Positions 33,865 to 45,493 of a stretch of DNA of 64,000 nucleotides are shown in pieces. Source of the stretch: Grifola frondosa (Eukaryota > Basidiomycota > Agaricomycetes > Polyporales > Grifolaceae); the NCBI GenBank assembly GCA_001683735.1, contig LUGG01000009.1, positions 1 through 64,000 of the forward strand, read 5' to 3'. Both the position numbers and the translations under genes were made by a program. Below the pieces are notes generated by a model. The model was not told the DNA's origin and did not search any database. It worked only from the letters and a program-made list of their open reading frames with translations. Within the stretch, counting starts at the first letter, position 1. Each line of letters starts with the position of its first letter.

Positions 33865-35628
33865 ATGAACCGCGTCGCAGCTCTTTCTCAACCACATACC
33901 TTTACGCCTGATGCTGTCGCCAACTTATCCGCATCCACCTCTGCACCACGCGGGGCCACTCCGCGCTCCAGCCCATACCCTGTGGTTTCTTTCACACCTT
34001 TGATAGAGGTTCATCATGGCGCAGGCACAAAGCGAAAATTGGAATATGAGGAGCGCGATGAGCCTCCGAAACGGTCAAGGTTGGACGAGGTTATGTGCAG
34101 TGAGTTCATCTCGAATACCAACTGTGGCGACAGCTGATTATTATATAATTGCATGTATGGCAGGCATCAATAATCCTCCAGTAATTGCAGTAGATCATTC
34201 TGCAGCTGCTGTAGAAGAAAACACTCACTACGTGTCAAGTGAGTCCGCTGCGCCACACATCCAGCACCCCCACCTGACATCATCTTCAGCAGAACCCTCC
34301 ACCACAGTCGATGATCAATTGGAATGGATTTTCCCACCGATCACGGTCTATGAAGAGATACGAAGGCGGTATAATCACGCCTGAGATGTGGGATCTCCAC
34401 CAGCGTGCGGCGTCAACGCTCGCGCTCCCGGAGTTTCCCTCCCCCGATATCCCCTCCTCCCCCCCTGTTGTTGGATGCAGCGATATCTCTCGTGGACATC
34501 TACAATTCAGAAAATGATCCCGATACGACCTATACGCTCATCACTACCCTCAACCGCAGTTCTCTGCCAGATCGTTCTCGCAGTCATAATCGCGAACCTC
34601 GGCTATGGAAGCGCACGTGCAGGGACCGGGTTGACCAAATGTTAGTATCATCTTATGTTCGCTCGCTGCCTCGATACTGACCGTCGCTTAGCATCGAGCA
34701 GTACGGGTTCAATGAGCTCAGGCACACTGAGGAGTGCTTGCGCCGCCTCCGTGAACGTGATATCGGGCAACCCACATATTCTTCTTCCAATCTATCGCCG
34801 GCCGTTCCAGGAGATATGTGGGGAAGGGACCCTCAGTCCTGGTCTTCCGATGCCGTAGAGCCGTCAGATGGGTGGACACCCTATAACCAACAAGAGCCTT
34901 GGGCTTTCGGAGACCTACACCCAGACCATTATGCGGGGTATCACAATGCTGCCGATGAGATGCCCTCGCCGATCTATCCTCCCACATACCCAGAGGCGAG
35001 CCAGCGAAACACCGCAGGCAACTTCCCCGAGCGTACTGCAGCGCCCAACACCTCCCACGACGTCTCCGATGAAAACTTCATCAAAATTCTCTTATCCGTG
35101 TTGGGTGCATCCAGTCCCGTTCCCACCGAGGACTCGATGGCGGTCGATGCGGATCCTGTACCCGAGTTTCTCTATTTCCCGCCCCTCTTTCAGAATGTCT
35201 CCTCTGAGGTGTGTACGGAACCTGCACGAATCGCACGCGGGACGCCGAGAACGCCATCAGACGTGGGGTTGCTTATCCCACGCAAGAAGACAACAAAGAA
35301 GAAACGGGCAATGGTGAAATGCTGGAACGAACAAAAGAAGAATATAGCGGATGAACTCAAAGAAATCGGGCTATGGAAAAAGCACCTATACGTCCTCTCA
35401 CCATTTGGAGAAGGCAAAAGCGTTATGAACGCATCTAGGAGGAAAGAATTTGGGTATTACTTCTTTCCCCTCGATTTCACTTTCACGTCCGACGGGGCTG
35501 AACAGAAAGTATCCTCGGTATCTTACGGGTGCCTTGTTTGTGCATCCACGAGTCTGATGATATACACGTTCGCACCCTGTGATGTCGAAGATGTTTTGTA
35601 TATGTATTGGCAGTTTTGTGTTGTTTAG
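33865..35628 (+). CDS. Protein of unknown function
   Basis: Not recognised. Start at 33865 (CACCATGAACCG context), MNRVAALSQPHTFTPDAVAN. Introns: 34100-34163, and one from about 34639 to 34691 (GTTAGT to CTTAG). After the second intron one frame stays open for more than 290 codons. The leader contains a possible bipartite nuclear signal (TKRKLEYEERDEPPKRSR), suggesting a nuclear protein. Later parts: EMWDLHQRAASTLALPEFPS; LLLDAAISLVDIYNSENDPD; a Pro/Ser-rich middle; a basic run (PRKKTTKKKRAMVKCWNEQK); and LWKKHLYVLSPFGEGKSVM near the end. Two one-base frame breaks are visible: near 34367, and near 34460 where a seven-C run would need eight. No membrane segment. Codon use and intron style match neighbours. 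Confidence 0.6.
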
Positions 35629-36064
35629 ATTGTTCTGCAGTTACATCGGATCTATCTTAAAAATGTAATATATCCCGGATCATCACAAGTTCACGAGATG
35701 GACACGTTTACGACGAATCGCAGTAAGTCCAGCAGTTCGGTACATGGCGTGGAGCGTCGGGTTAAATCCACGATGATTAGAAGACGGTCGAGGACATTCG
35801 GGGAAGAAGGCTAGAGAACACCAGCGCCACAATCGCCAAGGTTGAGAGGAAACGAAAACGGAGAAGACAGGTTATCTTTAATGTAGGCTGACATCAAAGC
35901 GACCCTTCACTCTGAACAGAACATCTACTAGTCTTCTCCGAAATCGCCACTCGGCGGGTTGCGACATTGTCGACATCGGTGACTAGATAGAAGTACCCTG
36001 CTCGCACAGTCCCGGAGATATTCCGCGAGGGCATCATCTATAATTCGGATTAGACAATCAAATG
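35629..36064. other. Convergent spacer
   Basis: Between the 3' ends of the unknown plus-strand gene and the minus-strand F-box relic. No coding signal. Confidence 0.6.
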
Positions 36065-37220
36065 TTATGATGCATTCGGAGCAAGGAACATACACCGGAT
36101 CACCCGGAAGAGCCCGCGGGAATGCGCGTTGTTCATGCGGCTCTCCAATTCCCGTTTAACACATAGCAGATGTCGATGCGAAATACATCTATCCGCCTCC
36201 TCCAAAGAGATAGTGACAATGCGCACTGTGCGAAACCGTTCCTCCAGCAGGAGCTGGTCGATACTATCCACTGGGGATGGCCATGACTCTCCGTCTGTGA
36301 GAAGGCTGTAGACAGCGACGAGCGAGAGTCAGCGTCAACGGGGATATCTGCGGCGAATTGATCTTGGACAGCGTAGTTGAGGCGGCATCCCATCGCATGA
36401 TTGAGCCTATATATGTAGAAATTGTGAGCAAACGTAGACCGGTGTTGTGCGAGAGGTCGACATCTATGTTGAGATGCGATGAGACGGCAGATCATCTGAG
36501 GTACAAAGATGAATTACCAGGATATAAGGGCAACAAAAGATGCTCAAGATTTTCCTCTAACGATTTTAGCCAGGCATTCAACCAGGAGAGACAATGGGAA
36601 GCGGTTCTCTCCAATGTTTGATTCGCAGTGAGACCAAATGTAAGTCCCACACGACATCGGTCATGAACGCATCTGGACTGTACCAGCAGTTCAAACCAGC
36701 CAGAGACAGATCGGAAAGTTGTGGGACTGAACAAACCATGCCTTGGAATTCGGAGAACTTGAAGTAGACGTTGTCAAGTTCCAGAGTGGTGACACAAGTG
36801 AGCTGGGACAGACACGTAAAGAAAGCCATATCCAGCAGTGCAAGCCGGCTTTGAGAATGGAAGCTTAATCGCAGCGATTGCAACCGCACAAGATTGTACG
36901 CTAGATGTTGTACGACGTCTACGAATGGCGGCTTGACCAAATGTGCCCTCGTAAGATGTGTCGTGAAGGCGTGAATATGGAGCTCTTCCACGCCCTCTAG
37001 ACGCTGCAACATGGAAGGTGTGCGCAGGAGATAATCCAACGATTTCATAGTCGAGGGTTTCGAGACGGTGATATGATGGAAGAAACGGGATTGGCTCGCA
37101 GGACGTTAGCTACGACATGTAAGAGCGCAGCTCCGAAACGTTGCGCAGTCTGTGATGAACGTTACGATGTAGTTGGTAATCTGGAGGAAGGGATGGAACG
37201 GTGGGGGCTTGAGCTTGAGC
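36065..37220 (-). pseudogene. F-box/LRR pseudogene D
   Basis: Minus-strand relic of the F-box/LRR family. The F-box (about 37200-37060) reads TNYIVTFITDCATFRSCALT then CRS, and is followed by TAA where family members have Trp (CRSWLPAS in pattern). Beyond the stop the frame continues as 37048-36578: MKSLDYLLRTPSMLQRLEGV, KPPFVDVVQHLAYNLVRLQS and leucine-rich text (VTTLELDNVYFKFSEFQGMV). A final part, 36271-36065, matches exon 2 of the intact neighbour (DSIDQLLLEERFRTVRIVTI; HSRGLFRVIR). The stretch between is out of frame. Nonsense mutation plus frame break make it non-functional unless the stop is a sequencing error. Confidence 0.75.
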
Positions 37221-38232
37221 ACGATGCGCCGTAGTGGTGGCAATAGTACTTGCTTCAGGAATTTATACATCTCGGACATGCAAGAGAGAAATGGTTAATT
37301 CTAAATCGAATCCGCGAAGTCAGCGGTTATGATGAGTCACGACAGATGGAAAGGATGGTATCAGGGATGCTTACAGAGATAAGTCATAACTATACCGATT
37401 ACGGTGGGTCTCGAATGGGGGAATATTGCCGGGACAACTTGCTGGGCGGCCGAAGTTCAAGTTGTTTATCCAACTTGGTTCTTGAACATAGCAACAACCG
37501 TAGCTAGGTATATCCTGTGACTTATGTCGAGATCATAGGCTAGTGGCGCCGGCGAAGTGTCACAGCGGAAACAAAGATCATTTAGGTTGTAGCAGACAAT
37601 GCAGAAGCGAGGAATAACAACCTGCCTGATTTCAATCGGATGCCATGTGTTCACGCACAACGACGCTTGCATGACAGGCTCTCCTCTCGTGCTTGATGAG
37701 CCGATGGCAGTCTCAGGCTTGCATTACAGCTTGGTGAGCAGCGCTTGTGAGCGCATTGAGGAGCTCATCGGTTACACCGCAGCATAGATTCATACTGGGG
37801 ACACCAGGTGCGAGGCCATTGAACCGAATGGTTCCATGTTGAACTCGCACAATTCATGGTTACTGGTTCGGTTGTAAAAGCTTTAGAATTTCACGTACAA
37901 CCTATTCGAAACGTGAGCATACATGTAAGTTCCAATTATGAGAAAACAAAAACATCCGTAGTTTTTCCTAAGTCGTGCAGATACCGAACGGATTCTCGAG
38001 ATTCTTACTCGGAGCGGTCAGAAGTTATGCATCTAGTACTGTTCTGTGTATATCTGATCTACGTTTGGCTTCATATAAATGTGTGCGCAATGTCCGCTAC
38101 GTCAATAACAGTCAGAGCAGAATCACATATATAATTAGGTACGGGATTACTCACTGGAGAGTTAGATGTAAGTTAGTAAGCATCCATGAAAAAGTTCAGA
38201 GTAGATTATCAGGGGTAGCGTATTTGGTGCAA
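37221..38232. other. Spacer between F-box copies
   Basis: 1 kb, AT-richer than coding DNA, no recognisable gene on either strand. Confidence 0.55.
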
Positions 38233-39671
38233 TCAACACATCGGGGAAGATCCAAAGTGAACAAGATTGTCTATTCCGGCTCCATCCGTGAAGGGGCGCC
38301 GCGACAGTGCCTGCACACGTGTTCGGGCATGAGGAAAGGTGCCGGAATGCATTTCTCCATGGGAGAATCTGGAGGTTATGAATGAGACATCTGAAAGCAC
38401 GCTAGACGAGGACATACGTGTTACTCGCAAAATTCCCCGGGAATGTACATGACGCATGCGAGTCTGCAGCTCGTGCTGCGCACAGATGTAATACTGACGC
38501 GGGACGATGAACGAGGTCTCCAAACAGACCGTGACGGTGCGCAGGGACTCGAAGCGCTCTTGCATAAGGACCTGGTCGACGCCGTCGACCGAGGGATCGT
38601 CTTGCCATAGCCCCTCTTCCTGAGGCAAGGCATAGATCACCCAAAGCTGCAGTGAGAGCGTCAACTCTGCCAGTTTGGACGACCTAACACCACACAACAT
38701 CTCTGAGGCCATCTCCCATCCCCAGACGGTAACGATGTGTGTAGGGACCACTAGCGAAAGGAGATCCACGTTACGTGAGAGATCGATTTCTAATGCAAAT
38801 TCTTATCAGAATCTTTGTTACGTGTCATGCGCCTGCACTCACCTGAAGATAACGGGATTGTGAGATGCTCAAGATGCTCCCCTAAGGTTCGCAACCAGCG
38901 GTTCACTATGGGTGCAGGAGCCCCATCGTAGAAGTACTGGTCTTGACAGTGGAAGGATTTCGTGGTCCGACAGCAAGGTGTGCATATGAGCCATTCTAGC
39001 AATGGTGGGAGATAAGATCCGTTCATTGACCCAACGCGCAACGACTCCAGCCGCAGGTTCGCACCAGCACCAGCGAGAGAATCTGATACATTCCAGCACA
39101 CGGAAGCCATAGAGAGGCTGGCGAGTTGTGGGAAAGAACAAACGAATCGCTGAAAGTCCGAGAAGGCCGAAAATTGAATGTGGTCCATGTCCAATTCGAC
39201 GAGCCGGCTGAGGTAAGAGAGAGATGTGAGGAATGTCTCCTCTAACGGCGCTAGCCAACATCCGTAATGAAATTGTATCCGCATCGACCGTAACCCCACC
39301 AGGTGTACCGCAAGGAGTTGGATGACCTCTATGAATGGCGGCTTGAATAATTGTCCCTTGGGCGCGGTCTTTGTGAAGCATGGGACGCGTAACTCTTCCA
39401 CTACCGCGAGGCATTGCAACATAGATGGGCTGCGAATAAGACGCTGCAGCGATTTAAATTTTGCACCTTTCGAGATCACGATCCTGTGGAACAGTTTATA
39501 GCGACTGGCAGGAAGCCAACCACGACATACAACAGCGCAACTCCGGAGTGTTTTCCGATCGTCGACAAATGATATGATATAGTCGACAATTTCTGGAGGA
39601 AGGGGGATTACAGGGGCCTCGCGAACCGACTTGCGACCAATCAGTTTGCCAAGAAGCCGAGATAGTGGCAT
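38233..39671 (-). CDS. F-box/LRR protein (intact family member)
   Basis: Probable substrate-recognition subunit of an SCF ubiquitin ligase; partner Skp1 inferred from the F-box. Two exons: 39671-38843 and 38789-38233, with a 53-bp GT-AG intron and an open frame of about 460 residues. The leader is short and basic (MPLSRLLGKLIGRKSVREAP). The F-box lies at residues 23-62: IPLPPEIVDYIISFVDDRKT, then LRSCAVVCRGWLPASRYKLF. A leucine-rich region follows: VIQLLAVHLVGLRSMRIQFH, LSRLVELDMDHIQFSAFSDF, CSFPQLASLSMASVCW. Exon 2 carries VDLLSLVVPTHIVTVWGWEM and a conserved DGVDQVLMQERFESLRTVTV block. It is the only copy of five in this window without frame breaks. The substrate is unknown. The last 60 residues have no counterpart in the relics, so the true stop may be earlier through an unseen intron. 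Confidence 0.8.
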
Positions 39672-41137
39672 CGATATCGACGTTTAACTCGGACGTGAGT
39701 AGCAGGAACGTTCAGTTCAACCAGTCAAATACAGCAGCAGGCTGCAGCTCGCAATCCAATTACTTATCCAACGAGGAATATTATCGGCGAGCATGATCCC
39801 GTGACTTCCTGTGGCGTTCTCCTTTGAGAAACCGGTTACCGCATCGGAGACTCGTTATGCATTATGCGTTATGATTGAGCATGAGCTCGAAGCCTTAGTA
39901 GCTTGATCTGTTGCAGAGCTGAATTACAGCACACATGTAACGATACATCAACTATCAATTCAGAACACCATGTGAGTGATACTACGTCCTCAAGAGCCAC
40001 AACAAACGCTCCAGGCTGCGCACAGTAGAAGTCAGCGAGAAATGAACACAAAACAGTATTGGACCCGCCAGCCTCGAGCTGCGAGCACATCTCTTTGACT
40101 TTGGTGTCATGGCGTTAGGCTGCGGCAATCGCGGGAGGAGCGACAGAGTTTGTTGCCTCGGCTAGAACGAGACACGGGCTCCGAAAGCGCTCATACCAGG
40201 CAGAGTTGGAGTGACGACGTCTGGGAGCAGGTCGCAAAATCGCTCCCGCATCAACCTGTCTGCTTCTTGGCGTTTGGAGTCCAGGCAAACGATGCTGGTG
40301 GCTTGATTTCGATGAACAGGACCTGCTTATTGAATTCGACAGTGAACATGACGAACATCGAGGCAGCCCAGAGGAGCAGCAGGAACGTGGAATTGTGGGA
40401 TCACCTCAAACAGTCCATCTACCGAAGAAAAGTGATGGAGCAGATGCGTATAAGGTTCATAGAAGACACTCTCGTCTATAGTGCTGTGGTGAACGGCCGA
40501 GGGGAAGGAATTCATTGAGAACTGCGACCAAAGTGTACGCTGAGAGCATCTGCCATTGTATCTCGTGAAACATTGAGCATCGAGTGCAGGAATGAGACTA
40601 ATTACACACCACCTTCACACGGAAAGTAATTGGCGGATGTTATGATGAGTAAAGAACGCTTAGAGCTCGCCTAATGGGGAACTCGGCGTACAATGCAGGC
40701 GCATTAGCAACAGGCGCGGATGTAGATATGGGAAGAGTCAATGATAATAGTCTTGAGATAGGCCCTAATTTAAGAGGGCTCGATTGAACCTATCGTAGGT
40801 GTATGTGATGGTGCATTGCTAGCTGTATTTACGCGAGCAAGTGTGTCAAAGTCGTTATGCCAAAGAAAGTATAGGTATTGGATAACAACCGCTTGTGCAC
40901 TTCGTCTCTTTGACATACGACAGTGTCAGCAGATGTCCCAACTCGCCCAAAAACATCGGGTGACAAGACGGCCTGTAAATGCACTGCAACATTCATAACT
41001 TGCAGATAACAACGGTTTGTCGTGAGCGGTATCTCTTGCGAGCTTGAGCAAGAAAAATCGCCAGTGGGAATCTAAAAGTCACTCATCAATGTGAGCAAGT
41101 GGTCCCAGAACGCAGATATGGTGGTAGCGGTATTGTG
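39672..41137. other. Intergenic region, 1.5 kb
   Basis: No supportable gene. The 122-codon plus-strand frame at 40150-40518 (SWSDDVWEQVAKSLPHQP) has no recognised domain and no splice partners. The stretch includes the promoter of the F-box gene and the 3' flank of HUS1. Confidence 0.5.
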
Positions 41138-42425
41138 TCAGAGGGCATCGTCGAATTTGGCCGGTATGTAGAACGTGAGCACACCACCCGCATCAGCGAC
41201 GTCGCCAATGTAGACGTAGAGGATGAGGCAATGATTCTGACAAACACCTATGGCAAAGGAAGGCGTTTGGGCAAGGGCTCGTTAGTTAATGCTCAAGATA
41301 CAGGAGCGAAAGATAAAAAAACGAGAATGCACCCACAAGCGATAGTCGTCGTTGATACGACATGACTATTCAAGAACTTGAGTAAACATCGATGCGAGAC
41401 GAGTACGCCAAACTTGCGTGTTGGATCGGGCGCTTCCGACTCGTCCGCGGCGTCACGATCCCCCGTACTGGCTTCACGAGCTTCATCTTCAAGTCAGCTA
41501 CAAGCTAACAGCAGAAGTAGACTGACAAGCTTACCCATGCTGGGGTTATTTAGACCATTCCATCCGACTTCGACGCGGGCATTCTCTGTGTGTACGCAGA
41601 AGTGAAGTTCACCGGAGCCGTTGGCGCGGATGGTAACACCGTCAGCTGCAAGTGGTCGTATCCGCTCCACGACTGTACGCAGTTTAGCCAGAGGCGGGAG
41701 AAGAATATGGACCTAGCAAAGCGAGCGGAATGTCAGTATCTGTTCCCAATATGATAGGCGTCAGCGCACGTCGGGTTCCGGACACATGGGTTCCTTCAGC
41801 CGCTCAACATCCTGAGGCTTCATGATCTCTATTCGGACATCTTGAGAGATGCGAACGTGACGACCCATTCGAGACGTGCCAATAATTTCAAAACTAAGAA
41901 CAGCTTGGTCATTCTTCTTGGACAATCTGGCAATACATGCTCCATCACTTTGGAAGGTAGAAGGCATGATTACAACCGAACACTTACCTCATAACAACCT
42001 CTGCATCAGACGTGAATGACGTAGAGCCCTGAGCACCGGACGGTGATGATGCGGAGCGGAGAGCAGCAAGCAGCGCTTCAGACGATAACAACATGGTAAC
42101 TTCATTGTTTGAGTTGGACTGTATACGGTAATCCGTGAACAACGAGGAAACTTTGATCTGTCTTCAAGTCTAGTGAGTATTCCTTCGCAGCGAGGCCATA
42201 CAAGAATACGCACGACCAAACTTGGATGCCACCTTCGTTTGCATCTCCATTACATATGATATGCATTTCGTTATCTGTGAACTTGATGATACATCGTTTC
42301 TGAAGCTTCTCTACAGATTGAACGATCTCTGGCTCATGTGTCAATCTCATTCAGATTTGTTAACGTCAACTCTGAGACTCACTATAGAAAATATCAACAT
42401 TCTCAATAGCTGCTCGGAAACGCAT
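41138..42425 (-). CDS. HUS1: Checkpoint clamp subunit HUS1
   Basis: HUS1 of the RAD9-RAD1-HUS1 (9-1-1) ring, a PCNA-like clamp loaded at damaged DNA that activates the ATR/Mec1 checkpoint in the nucleus. At least seven minus-strand exons can be followed from MRFRAAIENVDIFY at 42425 to FYIPAKFDDAL with the TGA at 41140-41138. Family features: IVQSVEKLQKRCIIKFTDNE, SLFTDYRIQSNSNNEV, LSFEIIGTSRMGRHVRISQD, VHILLPPLAKLRTVVERI, GSGELHFCVHTENARVEVGW, LLKFLNSHVVSTTTIAC and the C-terminal LILYVYIGDVADAGGVLTFY. One intron, about 52 bp, begins GTGCGT and ends TTGAAG. Total length about 330 residues, usual for fungi. The plus-strand frame at 41099-41365 is a shadow of the last exon. No frame breaks were needed. 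Confidence 0.9.
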
Positions 42426-42676
42426 GGTAAGGGGATTGTAGACGATACAACTTGCGCGAAGACAAGTGAGCGATGTGGAATGCCACGCATCACAAGCACG
42501 TGAAAAGCGTCACGATCGCGTTACACGCGTCTCAATCTGTTGCCTCTAACTCGTGCCAACCAGTTGAAACCCGCTTCCCTGAATGCAAGTCGATACATAT
42601 CGTGGAAATCCTTGCTCGGGATACAAAAATCTGACGCGACAATACAGTTACACACCACACACCATAGACCCCACTC

Positions 42677-44821
42677 TCAGTCATCCTTTTTCGCAATCAC
42701 ATCAGCACCCAGATGCCCGTTGCTCCCATGCCTGAGCCCGCTCTCCCTGCGAGGTGGCAGCCCCTGCTGCGCAGCGAAGCCGGTCGGTGATCCATTCGCC
42801 ACGTTTGGCGTTGGGGGGAAATGCGCATAGAGTCCGTTAGCGGTCCCTGGCGTTGGCGGCGTCGACATTGCAACAGGGACGTATGGCGAGCCGGCGGTCG
42901 CAGCAGTGGGGAACGGCGAGCCTACGCTTCCTGGAGTACCCAGCGGTGGGCGGGTTGAAGGAGAAGCGGGTCCAAACGATGGTGATGAGAAGCCAAGGCC
43001 GTAGCCCACTGGTCTTCCTCCCGGAGTGAGTGCAGGATTCGGGCTGGCGGCAGCGCTGCCATTCGCAGGAAACGACGGCGTAAAGGGGCTGGAGTTTGCG
43101 AACGCGGTGGAGACCGGTGTACTGGCATAACTCCCGTATGGGCTGCCGCCTTCGACGGCCCACCCTGTGCCCTGGCGGACAACTCTGGAGCCACTAGAGC
43201 CTGAGCGCAGGCGTAGGTCGGCACTGCCGAACTTTTTGCGGATATTCGCGCTGATGCCCGTGGCCTCCGCTGCGACGATTCCCTGCGTCTTGTCGGCGCC
43301 TGATACGGCCTCGACCGCGTGCGTTGTGATTTTAACTGCATATCCCATACACACGAATACCCCGCCAATGACGCCGACACATCTGGAGCCAAGTAAAAAT
43401 CAGCACGCTACAAGCAGAGAAATAATGCCGCAGCCATACCTGATCATAAGCTGCACGAAACTTGTGGTTCTTTGGTGGATCGTTATGCTGAGCGGGTCGA
43501 GATCAAATTTGAAGTAGATACCCGGAGTACCTTTGTGTTGCTCCAGCACGCGCGTATAGTGTGTGACGCTATACTGATTGGTGTGCAGGGGCTTCGATCG
43601 TGGTGCGACATATGTCGTCGGCACAATGTGTAGGAAATATTGGTACGCGATAAATGCTATGAGGCAGTCAGCAAGCAACCCTGACAAGAGGAATACTTTA
43701 ATAACACACGATCTTGAGTGAGCTCAAACGAATTATCCAGTGGCTGCGTGATATCCGGGAAATATGGTCCAAACGAGAACTCCGTGATGACATGGGATAG
43801 GTTCATAGCTACGAGCATCCTGTTAATCATGAATGCGTAGGAGGGATTCTAACCTACCGCCGTGATCAGTATGATGATGGCTCGCATATCCGTGTCCAGA
43901 GGTCGTAATGTGCAGATTTGCTGACAAGGATTTTAATAATGGGGTGAAGATATGAATTTCTGAATATGCGCACCAGTGACCTTCTTCGCCGTGATAGTAC
44001 CGTACACTCTGCAAGCGGCTCCATCAGCTTTGTAATTGTATGTTGGACGAAATCGCGGAGCAGATTTGCGGAAGAGCGTCGCAAAGAAACCACGAGAGGT
44101 GCGCGATTGCGCAACCGCTTGTCGCGCAGACAATGCGGCAGCATGTTCCTTGAGTGTCGTCGCCTGCCCAATATCAAACTTCGTGCCATCTCTGCGGAAG
44201 CCATTGCTTAGGTACAACCTATCGCCCACGGCATCCCGGAGGTCTACGCTGATAACTACACTAATGTCAGCGTACGAAATATGCTTGGAAACAAGTTACA
44301 TTGTTGGTATGCGTGCAACACATTTCTTGCAAGCCTATATTATGTTGCTCCCTTCAAAATTCCGATCTGATCCCTTCCAACGTTGCAAGACTGTGAAAGC
44401 CATGATGTTGGAAAGGACCAAGCCTTAAGATCTGTGCTTGCAGAATGGCCACACGTTCACCAGCCCCAATCCTAAACCCTTTACTCTGTGACATGTGGAC
44501 CAAATTCAAGCACTCACATTGACATGGCATATTCACCACCATATCTACATTGATGTCCATATCGTTCCCTCTGTCCGAATCGACGCTGAACTCGTAATCA
44601 GGCCATCCCCAGATAAATTCCCCGAGGTCATTAAGCACCAGCAAGAAAGCAATGAAAGCGACAAAAAGAGTGAGGAAACCACGAGATTCTGAACGAGCCT
44701 TATACGTAGACGGGAGTTTGGGAAAGGCGTCAAATTGAGCTAGCGGCGCGGGCACCATTTCATCGAGCTTGTCGAGGAGTGATGGAGAATCGGGTCGACT
44801 CGTCACCGTCGCGGTGGCCAT
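42677..44821 (-). CDS. ERV41: ERV41/ERGIC2-type ER-Golgi cargo receptor
   Basis: Member of the Erv41-Erv46 family, COPII vesicle proteins that retrieve or export cargo between ER and Golgi. Start at 44821 (MATATVTSRPDSPSLLDKLD), after which FDAFPKLPSTY and the first membrane segment (FLTLFVAFIAFLLVLNDLGE) follow. The luminal domain has DINVDMVVNMPCQ, a long first intron of about 240 bp, then FISVDLRDAVGDRLYLSNGF and CRVYGTITAKKVT. Next is NLHITTSGHGYA, a further exon with MNLSHVITEFSFGPYFPDIT, and YQYFLHIVPTTYV. The second membrane segment is CVGVIGGVFVCMGYAVK. Typical members end soon after it; this one has a tail of about 220 residues rich in Gly, Pro and Ser, ending ADVIAKKDD, where the double Lys suggests a retrieval signal. 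About 570 residues in all. Confidence 0.9.
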
Positions 44822-45493
44822 GGCGAAAGAAAACCGAGTGAGAATGAAAAATCCTGGCTTTAGAGGCGAAACGAGTCTGCCAGCGCAATAAGCAACGTAG
44901 AAATATTGGCGCCCTGACGTGTTCAAAGGACAGTGGTCAAACGTGACCGGCTCGTGACTTGGTCGACTTCGTTTTCTCCGAGCCCGAGGCTGAGTCCGAG
45001 TCCGAGCGGCGAGAATGGCTGTTCAGTGGGCTGGATTTGATGTTGACGAGACGAGCGTGCCAGTTATGATTTTTCTCCACGAGGATCCTTCCGCAGTTCC
45101 GCGCCATCAATCACCGGAACAAAGCGTGACGAGAATTTGAGCGTTACAGATGTCACACAATGTTAAAGATTGGCATCAATGTCACCTGCTGCATACAAGG
45201 TACAAGAGATACAAGAAGACATGGACTGGTGAAGTGTACACGGCAATATATAGAGTACCAGGCGGAGGAGATCAGAGCGTACGATGAGCGGCGAGCGCTT
45301 GACTTTACGCGGGATAGACGCGTCTCGTGACACCACGCGTAAACGTGACAGCATCAGCGTGACAAAGTAACACTCGTCCCACCATCATCTCGCCGCCGTG
45401 CCCAAAGGCTGCAAGTTGCCTGGTTTCTTTGGCTCCCCTGAGAGCTTTCCAATAACATCGCTAATTTCTACCTTGCACGGTGCTCACTTTGTG
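44822..45493. other. Divergent promoter region
   Basis: Between the starts of ERV41 (minus) and the RING gene (plus). The plus frame is open from 45398 without an ATG, so a leader or upstream exon is possible. Confidence 0.55.

Noticed and set aside
40150..40518. 122-codon plus-strand frame as a possible gene
   Set aside because: No domain, no intron signals with matching frames, and composition near random.
41099..41365. 88-codon plus-strand frame
   Set aside because: It is the antisense of the last exons of HUS1, which matches the family strongly.
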